Below are positions 8,394 to 18,371 of a stretch of DNA of 64,000 bases, piece by piece (position 1 is the first letter of the stretch; the number at the start of each line of letters is the position of its first letter). Under the pieces are notes generated by a model. That model did not search any database. It saw nothing but the letters and a program-made list of their open reading frames with translations, and was not told the DNA's origin. The translations under genes and the position numbers were made by a program. This DNA is from Aquimarina sediminis (GTDB lineage: Bacteria > Bacteroidota > Bacteroidia > Flavobacteriales > Flavobacteriaceae): contig NZ_POYJ01000001.1 of NCBI RefSeq assembly GCF_002895435.1, positions 186,001-250,000 on the forward strand, read 5' to 3'.

Positions 8394-9074
8394 ATGAAAA
8401 TTACATTCTACGGGCAAAACACACTGCTAATTCAAATTGGCGATATTCATGTTTTGGTTGATCCATTTATCTCAGGAAATCCATTGTCAAAAGATACCAT
8501 AGATATACATGATATTAAAGCCGACTACATTTTGTTAACGCATGCGCATCAAGATCATGTTTTGGATGCAGAATCGATTGCCAAAAGGAATAATGCTACA
8601 ATTGTTTCTAATTATGAAATAGCAATGCATTATCAAAATATGGGTATTGAAGTACACCCAATGAATCACGGAGGTACGTGGAGTTTTGAGTTTGGAAAGG
8701 TAAAATATGTTAATGCGATACATACCAGTAGCTTTGCTGATGGTACGTATGGAGGTCAACCAGGAGGATTTATTATAGAAGGTGAGCATAAAACAGTATA
8801 TATAGCAGGAGACACGGCTCTAACTATGGATATGAAACTAATTCCTTTAACACATACATTGGATTTAGCTATTTTACCAATAGGAGATAATTTTACAATG
8901 GGAGTTGATGATGCGATTATAGCCAGTGATTTTGTTGAGTGTGATAAAGTACTGGGGGTGCATTATAATACATTTGGGTATATAGAAATTAATAAGGAAG
9001 AGGCGATACAAAAGTTCTTTAAAAAAAATAAAGACCTTATGTTATTAGAAATAGGAGGGAGTATAGAGTTATAA
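8394..9074 (+). CDS. Metal-dependent hydrolase, UPF0173-type MBL fold
   Basis: 226 residues of the metallo-beta-lactamase fold. The metal-binding motif is THAHQDHVLDA with ligands H50, H52, D54 and H55; further ligands are likely in MNHGG, IAGDTAL and GVHYNTFG. Length and motifs match the UPF0173/UlaG-like group of small cytoplasmic hydrolases. No signal peptide. It sits between menA and menC and overlaps menC by one base (TAATG), so it is translationally coupled to a menaquinone gene. A role in that pathway is possible but not shown. Confidence 0.85.
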   Translation: MKITFYGQNTLLIQIGDIHVLVDPFISGNPLSKDTIDIHDIKADYILLTHAHQDHVLDAESIAKRNNATIVSNYEIAMHYQNMGIEVHPMNHGGTWSFEFGKVKYVNAIHTSSFADGTYGGQPGGFIIEGEHKTVYIAGDTALTMDMKLIPLTHTLDLAILPIGDNFTMGVDDAIIASDFVECDKVLGVHYNTFGYIEINKEEAIQKFFKKNKDLMLLEIGGSIEL

Positions 9075-10114
9075 TGAACGCCAAGTATTATAAATATATT
9101 TTACAGTTTAAAAGACCCAGTGGTACGTCCAGAGGAATTCTAAAGACTAAAGAGACTTGGTTTATTGTAATTTCGGATGGCTTAAATCAAGGAATTGGAG
9201 AATGTGGAATTCTTAGAACGCTTAGTGTCGATGATCGTCCTGATTATGAAGAAAAATTAAAATGGACTTGCAATAATATACAACTAGGTGTTGATCAACT
9301 TTGGAAAGAACTTATCGAATACCCCAGTATTCAATTTGGAGTAGAAATGGCATTTAAATCCTTAGAAAGTCCTTCTCCTTTTTTATTATTTCCTTCAGAC
9401 TTTACAATAAAAAGTGATCCTATAGCCATTAATGGGTTGATATGGATGGGGGAAAAAGAATACATGAACAAGCAAATCATTGATAAATTAGATCAAGGGT
9501 TTGATTGTATAAAAATGAAGATAGGAGCTATTGATTTTGATACCGAACTAGCTTTGTTATCGCATATAAGAGAACAATTTTCTTCAGATGTTATTGAGTT
9601 AAGGGTTGATGCTAATGGAGCCTTTACTCCCGAAGAAGCCTTAGGTAAATTAAAAAACCTTTCGACTTATGATTTACATAGTATTGAACAACCAATACGG
9701 CAAGGACAACACCTACATATGGCAGAGTTATGTAAAGTAACTCCGTTGCCCATTGCATTGGATGAAGAATTAATAGGTGTATTTGATGTAACAGAAAAGA
9801 AAAAAATGCTACAAACAATACAACCACAATATATTATTCTAAAACCGAGTTTGATAGGCGGTTTTAAAGGTACCAAGGAGTGGATTGAAATCGCTAAAGC
9901 GTTAGGGATAGGTTGGTGGATAACCAGTGCACTAGAAAGTAATATAGGACTTAATGCTATAGCACAATTTACCCATACATTACACAATGAAATGCCACAA
10001 GGTCTGGGTACAGGAGGATTGTACACAAATAATTTTGATTCACCCCTGGTGGTAACTCAAGGAAAATTAACATATAACCCAGAAAGAACATGGGTTGTGG
10101 ATTATTTAAATTAA
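9074..10114 (+). CDS. menC: o-succinylbenzoate synthase
   Basis: Enolase-superfamily enzyme that dehydrates SHCHC to o-succinylbenzoate for menaquinone. 346 residues. The catalytic lysine pair is in CIKMKIGAI (K147 and K149), the first metal ligand in LRVDANGAF (D179), followed by SIEQPI, ALDEELIG and the second base in ILKPSLIGG. The superfamily also has dipeptide epimerases; the location between menA and menE decides for MenC. The start codon overlaps the stop of the upstream hydrolase by one base. Confidence 0.93.
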   Translation: MNAKYYKYILQFKRPSGTSRGILKTKETWFIVISDGLNQGIGECGILRTLSVDDRPDYEEKLKWTCNNIQLGVDQLWKELIEYPSIQFGVEMAFKSLESPSPFLLFPSDFTIKSDPIAINGLIWMGEKEYMNKQIIDKLDQGFDCIKMKIGAIDFDTELALLSHIREQFSSDVIELRVDANGAFTPEEALGKLKNLSTYDLHSIEQPIRQGQHLHMAELCKVTPLPIALDEELIGVFDVTEKKKMLQTIQPQYIILKPSLIGGFKGTKEWIEIAKALGIGWWITSALESNIGLNAIAQFTHTLHNEMPQGLGTGGLYTNNFDSPLVVTQGKLTYNPERTWVVDYLN

Positions 10115-10132
10115 TATAAACTCTATAGATAG

Positions 10133-11053
10133 ATGTATATTACACAAGGAAGACAAGGAAGATTAGGAATGTGGAAATATTTGCCGATTCCAATCTTGTT
10201 TATTGGATTAATGGGAATAAATTATCTAGTAGTAAAAATGTTAGGTAATGATGTTACTGCTATTATGGAACAACAAATAAGTAGTAAAGGAAAGAATAGG
10301 TTTTTTGCAGAAAACATGATATTTTTTGTTGTATTGTTGGGGGGCTTGTTTTTTTGGGTACGCTATGTACATCAACAGAGTATTTTGTCTCTAACTACTA
10401 TTAGAAAAAAAGTGGATTGGAATCGGGTGTTTTTTGTTTTCTTTTTAATGGCATCTTTTATAATTGTATCCACTCTTATTGTTTATTATACAAGTCCAGA
10501 AACATATCAGGTTAATTTTAAACCGATGCCATTTTTAATTCTTACCCTGATTGCAATTGTATTAGTACCAATACAAACTAGTTTTGAAGAATATTTGTTC
10601 AGAGGATATATGATGCAAGGGTTAGGATTAGCTGTTAAAAATAAGTGGGCACCATTGATTTTGACATCTGTACTTTTTGGTATAATGCATTCGGCTAATC
10701 CAGAAGTTGAAAAAATAGGACCAATTCTTATGGTATATTATATTGGTACAGGATTATTTTTGGGAATCATTACGTTAATGGATGAAGGATTAGAGCTTGC
10801 TCTTGGTTTTCATGCTGCTAATAATTTAATTACTGTACTTTTAGTAACGGCAGATTGGACTGCACTTCAAACAGAATCAATATTTATTGATGTTTCTGAC
10901 CCAAGTGCTGGATTCGAAATATTAATGCCTATACTGATTGTTTTCCCTATCTTTATTTATATTCTATCAAAAAAATATAAGTGGTCAAACTGGAAAGATA
11001 AGCTTTTTGGAAAGGTGCCTTCAGCTGTTCCTGAGAAAGAGGTTACAGAATGA
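10133..11053 (+). CDS. CPBP-family intramembrane metalloprotease
   Basis: 306-residue integral membrane protein of the CAAX protease/bacteriocin-processing family (type II CAAX protease). The three signature elements are present: EEYLFRGYMMQG (EExxxR), FGIMHSANPE with a catalytic histidine, and LGFHAANN. About eight membrane helices. It follows menC by 18 bases and precedes menE, so it belongs to the menaquinone operon. Substrate unknown. The start at 10133 is supported by the close spacing; an ATG at 10169 is an alternative. Confidence 0.87.
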   Translation: MYITQGRQGRLGMWKYLPIPILFIGLMGINYLVVKMLGNDVTAIMEQQISSKGKNRFFAENMIFFVVLLGGLFFWVRYVHQQSILSLTTIRKKVDWNRVFFVFFLMASFIIVSTLIVYYTSPETYQVNFKPMPFLILTLIAIVLVPIQTSFEEYLFRGYMMQGLGLAVKNKWAPLILTSVLFGIMHSANPEVEKIGPILMVYYIGTGLFLGIITLMDEGLELALGFHAANNLITVLLVTADWTALQTESIFIDVSDPSAGFEILMPILIVFPIFIYILSKKYKWSNWKDKLFGKVPSAVPEKEVTE

Positions 11054-11111
11054 TAATATAATCTTTACGTGTTCATAACCTTTAGGTATGTTAGAAAATT
11101 GAAATTTGGAT

Positions 11112-12227
11112 ATGCAAATGATGAGGACATTTTATAAGCCAAAAATACACCAAAGTTTCTCAATAAATAAGAATACTTTGGATAGAGAAGAATTGAAACG
11201 TTTAGCCTATAGTTTTATAAAAGAAGGTGAAATATATGAACAGGAAGCTGGTAATTTTTTGTTAGACTGGCTAGATGAGAAAGATCATATCATAGTGCAA
11301 ACTTCTGGCTCTACAGGAAAACCAAAGAAGATAAAGATATTTAAGGAGCATATGGTCAATAGTGCAAAAGCTACCGGAAAATTCTTTAAATCTGAAGAAA
11401 ACACTACCGCTTTATTATGCCTTTCTGCAAATTATATTGCTGGTAAAATGATGTTGGTTAGAGCTATGGTCTTGGGGTGGAAAATTGATTTAACACCTCC
11501 AAAAACAAACCCTCTGGATACTGTTTATAAACAATATGACTTTTGTGCAATGGTGCCATTACAATTGGATAACTCTCTAAATAGACTTCATCTTATTAAA
11601 AAATTAATAGTAGGGGGTGGTCCGGTTTCAGAAAATCTAAAAGGGCTGGTTCAAGGTGTGAAAACAAAAATATATGAGACGTATGGCATGACAGAAACAG
11701 TTTCACATATTGCAGCAAGAAGAATAAACCCAAAGAAAAAAGATAAAAAAGATGCCGGTTTTTTTAAAGCCTTACCCAATATTACACTTAGTGTCGATAA
11801 TCGAAATTGTTTAGTTATCAAAGCGCCTCAGTTAAATAAAGAAACTATAATAACTCATGATGTTGTAGAGCTTAAAACATATAAGAAGTTTTTATGGAAA
11901 GGTCGCTATGATAATGTAATTAATAGTGGAGGAATTAAGCTATACCCTGAAGAGATAGAAACTAAACTTCAACTATTAATAGGTCATCGTTTTTTTATAG
12001 CAAGTGTTCCAGATGATACACTGGGAGATAAAGTGGTTTTAATCATTGAACGTGAATATGACAAAATCGCCTTGCTTGCATTAAAAGAAGGAATCCAAAA
12101 TCTAGAAACCTTGGACAAATATGAAATACCTAAAGAAGTTTATTTCCTTCCGCAATTTATAGAAACCGAAAATGGTAAGGTACAAAGGTCAAAAACGTTG
12201 GAGGTTGTACTGGATACTATTGCTTAA
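11112..12227 (+). CDS. menE: o-succinylbenzoate-CoA ligase
   Basis: Adenylate-forming enzyme that activates o-succinylbenzoate with CoA for menaquinone synthesis. About 371 residues, short for the superfamily but usual for Bacteroidota MenE. The ATP loop QTSGSTGKPKKIK, the motif YETYGMTETVSH and the hinge region KGRYDNVINSGGIKLYPEE are intact. The C-terminal lysine is within ENGKVQRSKT. I chose the ATG at 11112; a TTG at 11106 and ATGs at 11118 and 11121 are alternatives. It is the last gene of the menaquinone group. Confidence 0.92.
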   Translation: MQMMRTFYKPKIHQSFSINKNTLDREELKRLAYSFIKEGEIYEQEAGNFLLDWLDEKDHIIVQTSGSTGKPKKIKIFKEHMVNSAKATGKFFKSEENTTALLCLSANYIAGKMMLVRAMVLGWKIDLTPPKTNPLDTVYKQYDFCAMVPLQLDNSLNRLHLIKKLIVGGGPVSENLKGLVQGVKTKIYETYGMTETVSHIAARRINPKKKDKKDAGFFKALPNITLSVDNRNCLVIKAPQLNKETIITHDVVELKTYKKFLWKGRYDNVINSGGIKLYPEEIETKLQLLIGHRFFIASVPDDTLGDKVVLIIEREYDKIALLALKEGIQNLETLDKYEIPKEVYFLPQFIETENGKVQRSKTLEVVLDTIA

Positions 12228-12309
12228 TTTTTTTCAGAAATAATTGGTGTCATTTGCCCCAAGAGTGTTAGTGTTTTTTTAGCGATGCAATTTTCATTAA
12301 ATTTAGCTT

Positions 12310-14553
12310 ATGAGAAAATACTATTTTATCACAATTTTATTCTTTTGTACTACTACAATTCTAGCAAAGAATTCTTTAGTAGAAAGTTTTAAGAATACTG
12401 CTATTTATTGGGATGCTTCTTTGTCTCAAAAGGATAAAAATATAAACAAAGAATTCGAGTTTTTAGATGCTTATTTTAAAGCTTATCCTAATTCAAAGGT
12501 TAAACTGGTTGTTTTTAATACAGCAATAGTGAGTACAGAAGACCTTGAAGTCAAACAATCAAATTGGAGTTCATTAAAGAATAAACTTAAAGAAGTGGTG
12601 TATGATGGAGCTTCAGATTTTAGTTTGGTCAATACCGATTTATCAGAAGAGATGTTACTCTTTTTTACAGATGGTCATAATAATTTCGGCAAATTTGAAG
12701 CAAGCCTATATAGTCCCAGGATTGTTACAATAAGTAGTAAATTGGATATTGATAAGAAATTCCTTCACAAAACCGCTTTCTATAATAGTGGTTATTATGT
12801 AAATCTTTTGGAATCTGACATTTCTTCATCAATAAAAGCCATTAAGGAAGAAGCTATATTACCTAAATTAGAATTTGTAACCGAAAAAAGCAATACCACT
12901 GCTAAGAAGTATATAGAAGGAAGTGTGACCGATGAGAGCAAAGGAATTCCTAATGTAAATATTACAGTAAATGAAAAAAACAGAGGAACAATTACTGATC
13001 AGTACGGCAGGTATAAAATAGCTGTAGACATAGGTGATATTTTGGTCTTTAGTACTGTTAATATGAAAAAAGCAGTGATCGAAGTAGGAGAAGAAGATAT
13101 CATAAATGTTAAATTAACACCTACTATTAATGAGCTTGATCCCGCTATAATTAAGTCCAAAAAAAGTGATAAACCAGAGATGGTAAAAATTGGTGATAGA
13201 GAAGTAAATATAAAAGCTATTGGATATGCAGTACAAAGTGTAAGCTCAGAAGAAATTAAAGGAGAAACCAAGCTTGGGCTAGGAGAAGCAATTGCAGGAA
13301 AAATTGCAGGAGTTAAAGTAGGAAGTAGTGGTAATGCCGGTGATATATTAATACGAGGTATAAACTCTATTCAGCTCACAAGTCATCCCTTTTTTATTGT
13401 TGATGGAGTTCCGCTTCCGCAGAGTGAAATAGGTTGGGATAAAGCAAATTATGATTTTATTGACCCCAATAATATAGCTGATATAACAGTTCTTAAAGGA
13501 TTAGCAGCAACAAATAGATATGGAGCCGTAGGGCGTAATGGGGTAGTTTTAATTACAACAAAAACAGCGGGAAATAAAGCAGTTCAAGAAGAGGTAAAAG
13601 ATGATAAAGCAGCCGATATAGAATATAGAATATATGAATCCCCATTGAGTGTAGTGACAGCGAATGATTCTAGTTTTATTACATTACTCCATAAGTTTTC
13701 TAAGGATAAAAAATCTTATGAGCAGTATTTGAGAATGCAACAAAGCAATAAAAATAATATTACCTTTTTTATAGAAAGCTCTGATTATTTTTTTGGTATT
13801 AATAAACCAGATATTGGATTACGAGTTCTGTCTAATTTAATAGAACTGTTTCCAAATGATACCTCTGTTCTTAAAATATTAGCCTTTAATTTAGAAAAAC
13901 ACAGTTTGTTTGACCAGGCAGAGTATGTGTATAAACAAATTATTACTATTTCGCCTACACTATCTCAGACTTATTTAGATTTGGCAAATACTTATTTTGA
14001 AGGGCAAAAATATCAAGAATCGGTAAATCATTTTAAAAATATTACGGCGAATAAAATAAGTGAAATTGAAACATTTAAGGGATTGGATAACCAAATTACT
14101 AATGATTTTAGAAACTTATTGTCTAAACGTAATCAAAGATGGAAGATCAATAATGTAGATCAGCGTTATTTTATGTTGCCCAAATATGATCTTAGAGTTG
14201 TTACAGAGTGGTCACATCCACAAACAGAATTTGAGTTGCAATATATAAACTCCAAAAAGCAATACTTTACATTAACTCATACTCAGGAAGAAAATAAAAA
14301 GAGAATGCAAGAGGAGATTAAAGAAGGCTTTACATCTGATGAATATATTTTATCCAATATTGAAGCGGGAGAGTGGTTCCTTAATATTCTTACTCCTGTT
14401 AATTATATACCGGATCTTACATATCCCAAATTTCTTAAAGTAAAAGTGTATACTAAGTTTGGTTCGCCGGATCAAAAACTACAGACACATATAATCAATT
14501 TGGATAGAGTTAATAACGGAAGAATATTTACCTCCTTTAATAAAGGCAACTAA
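12310..14553 (+). CDS. Secreted vWA-like / CarboxypepD_reg / TonB-plug / TPR protein without a barrel
   Basis: 747 residues with a signal peptide (RKYYFITILFFCTTTILA). Domains in order: a region of about residues 25-165 that looks like a degenerate von Willebrand A fold (AIYWDASLS at the metal site, LLFFTDGHNN later); a CarboxypepD_reg-like beta domain at about 203-275 (GSVTDESKGIPNVNI, GTITDQYGRYKI); a SusC-type plug domain at about 303-417 (AIGYAVQSVSSEEI, DILIRGINS, FIVDGVPL, VLKGLAATNRYG, GVVLITTK); and TPR-like helices at about 490-610. The protein ends in a beta-rich region and has no room for a 22-strand barrel. So it carries a plug without a pore. Role unknown; it may bind a barrel or use the plug as a protein-interaction module. 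Confidence 0.75.
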   Translation: MRKYYFITILFFCTTTILAKNSLVESFKNTAIYWDASLSQKDKNINKEFEFLDAYFKAYPNSKVKLVVFNTAIVSTEDLEVKQSNWSSLKNKLKEVVYDGASDFSLVNTDLSEEMLLFFTDGHNNFGKFEASLYSPRIVTISSKLDIDKKFLHKTAFYNSGYYVNLLESDISSSIKAIKEEAILPKLEFVTEKSNTTAKKYIEGSVTDESKGIPNVNITVNEKNRGTITDQYGRYKIAVDIGDILVFSTVNMKKAVIEVGEEDIINVKLTPTINELDPAIIKSKKSDKPEMVKIGDREVNIKAIGYAVQSVSSEEIKGETKLGLGEAIAGKIAGVKVGSSGNAGDILIRGINSIQLTSHPFFIVDGVPLPQSEIGWDKANYDFIDPNNIADITVLKGLAATNRYGAVGRNGVVLITTKTAGNKAVQEEVKDDKAADIEYRIYESPLSVVTANDSSFITLLHKFSKDKKSYEQYLRMQQSNKNNITFFIESSDYFFGINKPDIGLRVLSNLIELFPNDTSVLKILAFNLEKHSLFDQAEYVYKQIITISPTLSQTYLDLANTYFEGQKYQESVNHFKNITANKISEIETFKGLDNQITNDFRNLLSKRNQRWKINNVDQRYFMLPKYDLRVVTEWSHPQTEFELQYINSKKQYFTLTHTQEENKKRMQEEIKEGFTSDEYILSNIEAGEWFLNILTPVNYIPDLTYPKFLKVKVYTKFGSPDQKLQTHIINLDRVNNGRIFTSFNKGN

Positions 14554-14685
14554 AATGACTCTTAATTTGATAGAAAGAAAAAACTAATGTTTTCCCAATA
14601 TAGTTAGCAAATTTTGTAGGCGTTTGTTTTTGTGATACTTTTAGCAAGGTTAATACCTGAAGACAAAATACTAAATTATACCTTC

Positions 14686-16005
14686 ATGAAACAAATCATT
14701 TTTTTTGTTGTACTATTCTCATATACCTTACAAGCACAAATCCTTACAGAAAAAGAAAGAGCCACAGTAATTGATATGGTATTAGAGGATAGGTTTAATA
14801 ACCTTTTGCCTCAATTAATGGATCGTACAGGATTTGATATGTGGATTTTAATCTCTAGAGAATACAACGAAGATCCTGTACTCAAAACAATGTTACCGTC
14901 TACCTGGCTAAATGCAAGAAGAAGAACTATTTTGGTATTTTATAGAGATAAAGCAAAAAATACTATAGAGAAATTAGCGGTAGCTAGATATAATGTTGGA
15001 AAAAATATTGATTCGGCTTGGGATAAGGATAAGCAACCTGATCAATGGAAGGCTTTGATAGATATTATCAGTGAGAGAGATCCTCAAAAAATAGGAATAA
15101 ATCATTCTAAAAACTTCGGAATTTTGGATGGTATAGTTAAAACTGATTATGACGAGTTTATAGAAGTATTACCTAAAGAGTATCACGCCAAGGTAACTTC
15201 TGCCGAGAAATTGGCAATCGCCTGGATAGAAACTCGTACAGAACAAGAGATGGAAATGTATAAAGAGTTAGTAAGGATTACTCATAATATCATTGAAGAA
15301 GCATTTAGTACCTCTGTAATCCAACCAGGAACTACTACCACAGATGATGTTGTATGGTGGTTAAGGCAAAAAGTAATAGATATGGGGCTAAAGACTTGGT
15401 TTCACCCTACAGTAGATATACAACGTTCTGGAGAAATGTTACAAAATCATATTGTTTCGTTTTCTGATCGACCAAAGGATAAAGTGATTCGTCCTGGAGA
15501 CCTAATACATTGCGATTTTGGAATTTCTTATTTAAGATTAAATACAGATTGCCAGCAGCATGCTTATATTCTTAAAAATGAAGAGATAACCCCACCAGAT
15601 TTTTTGGTTAAAGCATTTGCAGATGGAAATCGAGTACAAGATATCTTTACTTCAAATTTTGAAACAGGTAAAACAGGAAATGAGATTTTATTAAAATCCT
15701 TAGCTCAAGGGAGAGAAGAAGAACTTAGACCTTCAATCTATACACATCCATTGGGATTATATGGTCATTCAGCAGGACCTACTATTGGGATGTGGGATGC
15801 GCAGCAAGGAGTTCAGGGAGCTGGAGATTATCCTTTATACGAAAATACTGTTTATGCTATAGAATTAAATACTACAGTTACGATACCAGAATGGAAAAAA
15901 GATATCCGTGTAATGCTTGAAGAAGCTGGATTCTGGGGTGCTTCCGGATTTAAATATGTAAATGATAGGCAAACAGAATTGATTACCATTCCTAAAAGAA
16001 AGTAA
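14686..16005 (+). CDS. Secreted M24-family metallopeptidase (Xaa-Pro aminopeptidase-like)
   Basis: Dinuclear-metal aminopeptidase of the pita-bread fold, 439 residues from the ATG at 14686. This start gives a clear signal peptide (MKQIIFFVVLFSYTLQAQ); a GTG further upstream at 14632 would bury it. The five metal ligands are visible: D277 in HCDFGIS, D288 in NTDCQQ, H361 in YGHSAGP, E393 in AIELN and E412 in MLEEAG. The N-terminal creatinase-like domain is present. It is periplasmic and likely trims proline-containing peptides. A strong terminator follows. Confidence 0.88.
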   Translation: MKQIIFFVVLFSYTLQAQILTEKERATVIDMVLEDRFNNLLPQLMDRTGFDMWILISREYNEDPVLKTMLPSTWLNARRRTILVFYRDKAKNTIEKLAVARYNVGKNIDSAWDKDKQPDQWKALIDIISERDPQKIGINHSKNFGILDGIVKTDYDEFIEVLPKEYHAKVTSAEKLAIAWIETRTEQEMEMYKELVRITHNIIEEAFSTSVIQPGTTTTDDVVWWLRQKVIDMGLKTWFHPTVDIQRSGEMLQNHIVSFSDRPKDKVIRPGDLIHCDFGISYLRLNTDCQQHAYILKNEEITPPDFLVKAFADGNRVQDIFTSNFETGKTGNEILLKSLAQGREEELRPSIYTHPLGLYGHSAGPTIGMWDAQQGVQGAGDYPLYENTVYAIELNTTVTIPEWKKDIRVMLEEAGFWGASGFKYVNDRQTELITIPKRK

Positions 16006-16034
16006 GGCAATTGATTTTTATCGGTTTTTAACAT

Positions 16035-16076
16035 AAAGAAGCTGAATTCTAAATAGGTAATTCAGCTTCTTTTTTT
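16035..16076. terminator. Strong bidirectional terminator
   Basis: AAAGAAGCTGAATT (16035-16048) pairs perfectly with AATTCAGCTTCTTT (16059-16072) across a 10-base loop, followed by more T. It lies 30 bases after the M24 peptidase and also faces the convergent operon ending at 16166. Confidence 0.85.
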
Positions 16077-16165
16077 AATGTATTCGAATTTTACTTTTGA
16101 TTAGATAACATATGAACTACTTTTTTCGTTTTGTGTTTTTTGCCTAAAAAAGTATATGCTGTAAA

Positions 16166-16867
16166 TTATTGTATTCCGGTTAGTTGGTGATACCCTGTTA
16201 GGTTTCCTTTTTTGTTATATGATTCTGATTTAATGACTACCACATTATCATGGTACCATTCAATACCACTACCTTTTACTTTTATGAATCCAAACTTACT
16301 TTCAAAATCAAAAGTTATTTTTTGACAAGCAAAAGTTCCTGCGGGAGTGGTAATATTTTCTTCGCCAATAATTTTTCTGTTTTTTATATCAAATGTCATT
16401 GTAACGAGAGTAAAGCCTTGGCTGTTTAATTTTAAATTAATATGACCATCATCCAATTCATCACCAACATTACTATTAACAGGGAACTCCAGAACATCTC
16501 CGTCTATTTCTAATGCAACTCCTTCTTTTTGTTGTTCAGATAATTTATCATAATCCATAAAGCGCATCATATCTACACTAAATAGACCACCATTACATCT
16601 GGTATTAAAATTGGTTGCAAAAGTTTCTTTACCTTTCTTATCTTTTTTGGTCGCTTTAATTACGGCATGATGTTCTTCGTTTTCTTGTGTAACCGATATT
16701 GTTTCATGAACAGTCGAGCTTAGTTCTTTTCCCTTTTTACTATAATCGGTATATGTCAGTAATGCTCCCTTTTTCATAAAAAGAACATCACTACATTCCT
16801 GAGCACTAGTATTTGCAAAACAGGTTACACTCAGAATAAATAATAAGATTCCTATATTGGTTTTCAT
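16166..16867 (-). CDS. Secreted protein, DUF3108/TapB-like
   Basis: 233 residues with a signal peptide (MKTNIGILLFILSVTCFANTSAQ). The mature part is all-beta, with KKGALLTYTDYSKKGKE near the start and TPAGTFACQKITFD and IEWYHDNVVVIKSES near the end, a layout seen in DUF3108/TapB-like periplasmic proteins. The assignment is by pattern only. It is the last gene of a three-gene minus-strand operon, 3 bases after a vWA lipoprotein, so the three exported products probably act together at the envelope. Confidence 0.6.
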   Translation of the reverse strand: MKTNIGILLFILSVTCFANTSAQECSDVLFMKKGALLTYTDYSKKGKELSSTVHETISVTQENEEHHAVIKATKKDKKGKETFATNFNTRCNGGLFSVDMMRFMDYDKLSEQQKEGVALEIDGDVLEFPVNSNVGDELDDGHINLKLNSQGFTLVTMTFDIKNRKIIGEENITTPAGTFACQKITFDFESKFGFIKVKGSGIEWYHDNVVVIKSESYNKKGNLTGYHQLTGIQ

Positions 16868-16870
16868 GTA

Positions 16871-17572
16871 TTACATTTTTGAAGTGACAAACACACCGTT
16901 GTTTTCTTGCGCTAATGTTCTCATGAAGTTATGATCTGCATCTTCACCAAATGCAATAGTGTGTATAATGATATTGTTGGTGTTTACTTTTCTTATTTCC
17001 TCTAGTACAGCTTCGGGACCTCCGTTGGGTAGCCCATCACTCATTAGAACAATCTCTTGTACTTGATTAAAAGATAATGCTTCTAGTAATCCACCAAGTG
17101 TATTTGTACCTCCACTGGCTTTTAGATTTTCAACAAAAATATTTGCTGATGTTCTCGACATGTTGCTTGATACTCTAAATTCTGTGGACTGTTTGGTAAC
17201 CTGATTTTCGTAGGCAAAAACTGCGAATTTTTTTCCGTCAGGTAGTCCTTTTATTGCAGGGATGAGTTTTCGTTTTACTGCGCCAAGCTTGGTAGCTTGT
17301 TTAGTAACCTGTTTACCAAGTATACTACCAATTTTTCCTCCAATAACATTACTTACCTGATTGCCAGCTTCGTTACCTACTTGTCTCATAACCTGATCTT
17401 TTATAGAGCCTTCATCAATGCCTTCCATACTTCCTGAGATATCAATTAAGTATAGTGTATTATGTGTTGATGTTTCGATTCCAAAAAACTCATTGGATTT
17501 TTTCATCACGTAGCAGGATTGAAACATAGAAAATACAAAGCATATAGATAATATTGATACTACTTTTTTCAT
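16871..17572 (-). CDS. vWA-domain lipoprotein
   Basis: 233 residues. The lipobox is MFQSC after a short hydrophobic stretch. A von Willebrand factor A domain follows, with an intact metal-ion-dependent adhesion site: YLIDISGSMEG (DxSxS), a threonine in ASGGTNTLGG, and LMSDGLPNGG. A glycine/glutamine-rich insert with repeated VGN/KQVTKQ elements (about residues 65-95) separates the first strand from the rest of the domain. Such domains bind protein partners through Mg. It lies in an operon with an unknown lipoprotein upstream (34-base gap) and a secreted TapB-like protein downstream. Confidence 0.83.
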   Translation of the reverse strand: MKKVVSILSICFVFSMFQSCYVMKKSNEFFGIETSTHNTLYLIDISGSMEGIDEGSIKDQVMRQVGNEAGNQVSNVIGGKIGSILGKQVTKQATKLGAVKRKLIPAIKGLPDGKKFAVFAYENQVTKQSTEFRVSSNMSRTSANIFVENLKASGGTNTLGGLLEALSFNQVQEIVLMSDGLPNGGPEAVLEEIRKVNTNNIIIHTIAFGEDADHNFMRTLAQENNGVFVTSKM

Positions 17573-17606
17573 TTTTAATTTTAATTAAATTTATTTGATT
17601 TCGAGA

Positions 17607-18239
17607 TTATCCAGCTTTATGTTCTAGAGCTTTAAGATTTAATTGATTTACAGCGCTTTTTAATTGTTTCAAAGAAGTTTTTTCCCCTTCCAGAGTAATG
17701 ATAAATCTGTTAGAAATAAGAAGTTCTATTTTAGAGTCTTCACTATCATCATAATCATTTTTCTCTATTTTTTCAATAGCGCTGTAGCCGTTGATTGTTG
17801 TTGATTTTTTATAGCCCCTATCACTTTGTTCTTCAAAATCTCTTGAGAATCCTAGGCGGGCAAGTGTAACCATAGCACTTCCTGTCTCTCCAGCACCATC
17901 TATAACAGAAAAAGATATAATCTTTCCATCTTCATTTTCGTACTCGGCTTCAGCCATAATCATATCAGGCATAAATTGATTTCCTATAGAAAACTTTTTT
18001 CTTGGGTAGTCAATCAGATTATTGGGCAAAAGAGCCTTTAGCTCCTCATTAGAGATAGGAGTAGCGTTTATTAACTCTTGACTTTCTTCCTCAATTTTTT
18101 CTGCTTCTTCTGCCATTTTACTCAGGTCAGATACATCTTCTATAATATCAAATAATCCTGGTTCTTTTTCCTCTTTCTTATCTTTCCCACAGGAAAATAG
18201 AAATACAACTGCCAGTATTACTATACTTACTTTTTTCAT
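17607..18239 (-). CDS. Uncharacterised lipoprotein
   Basis: 210 residues beginning MKKVSIVILAVVFLFSCGKDKKEE, a short lipoprotein signal ending in FSC. An acidic helical stretch (about 25-65) is followed by an alpha/beta domain with SAIEKIEKNDYDDSEDSK and ISNRFIITLEGEKTS. No catalytic motif recognised. It is the first gene of the operon with the vWA lipoprotein and the TapB-like protein. No clear promoter consensus was found upstream. Confidence 0.65.
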   Translation of the reverse strand: MKKVSIVILAVVFLFSCGKDKKEEKEPGLFDIIEDVSDLSKMAEEAEKIEEESQELINATPISNEELKALLPNNLIDYPRKKFSIGNQFMPDMIMAEAEYENEDGKIISFSVIDGAGETGSAMVTLARLGFSRDFEEQSDRGYKKSTTINGYSAIEKIEKNDYDDSEDSKIELLISNRFIITLEGEKTSLKQLKSAVNQLNLKALEHKAG

Positions 18240-18371
18240 TGTTTTAATTGTTATACGATATGAGTGATATTGTGTTTTAATGCACGAAGTTATATCTATT
18301 AACAGTGGTATTTTTTGAAAATGAGAATTTGAAGTAAGGATTTTAGTAACTAATGGGATTTTGCGAGAATT

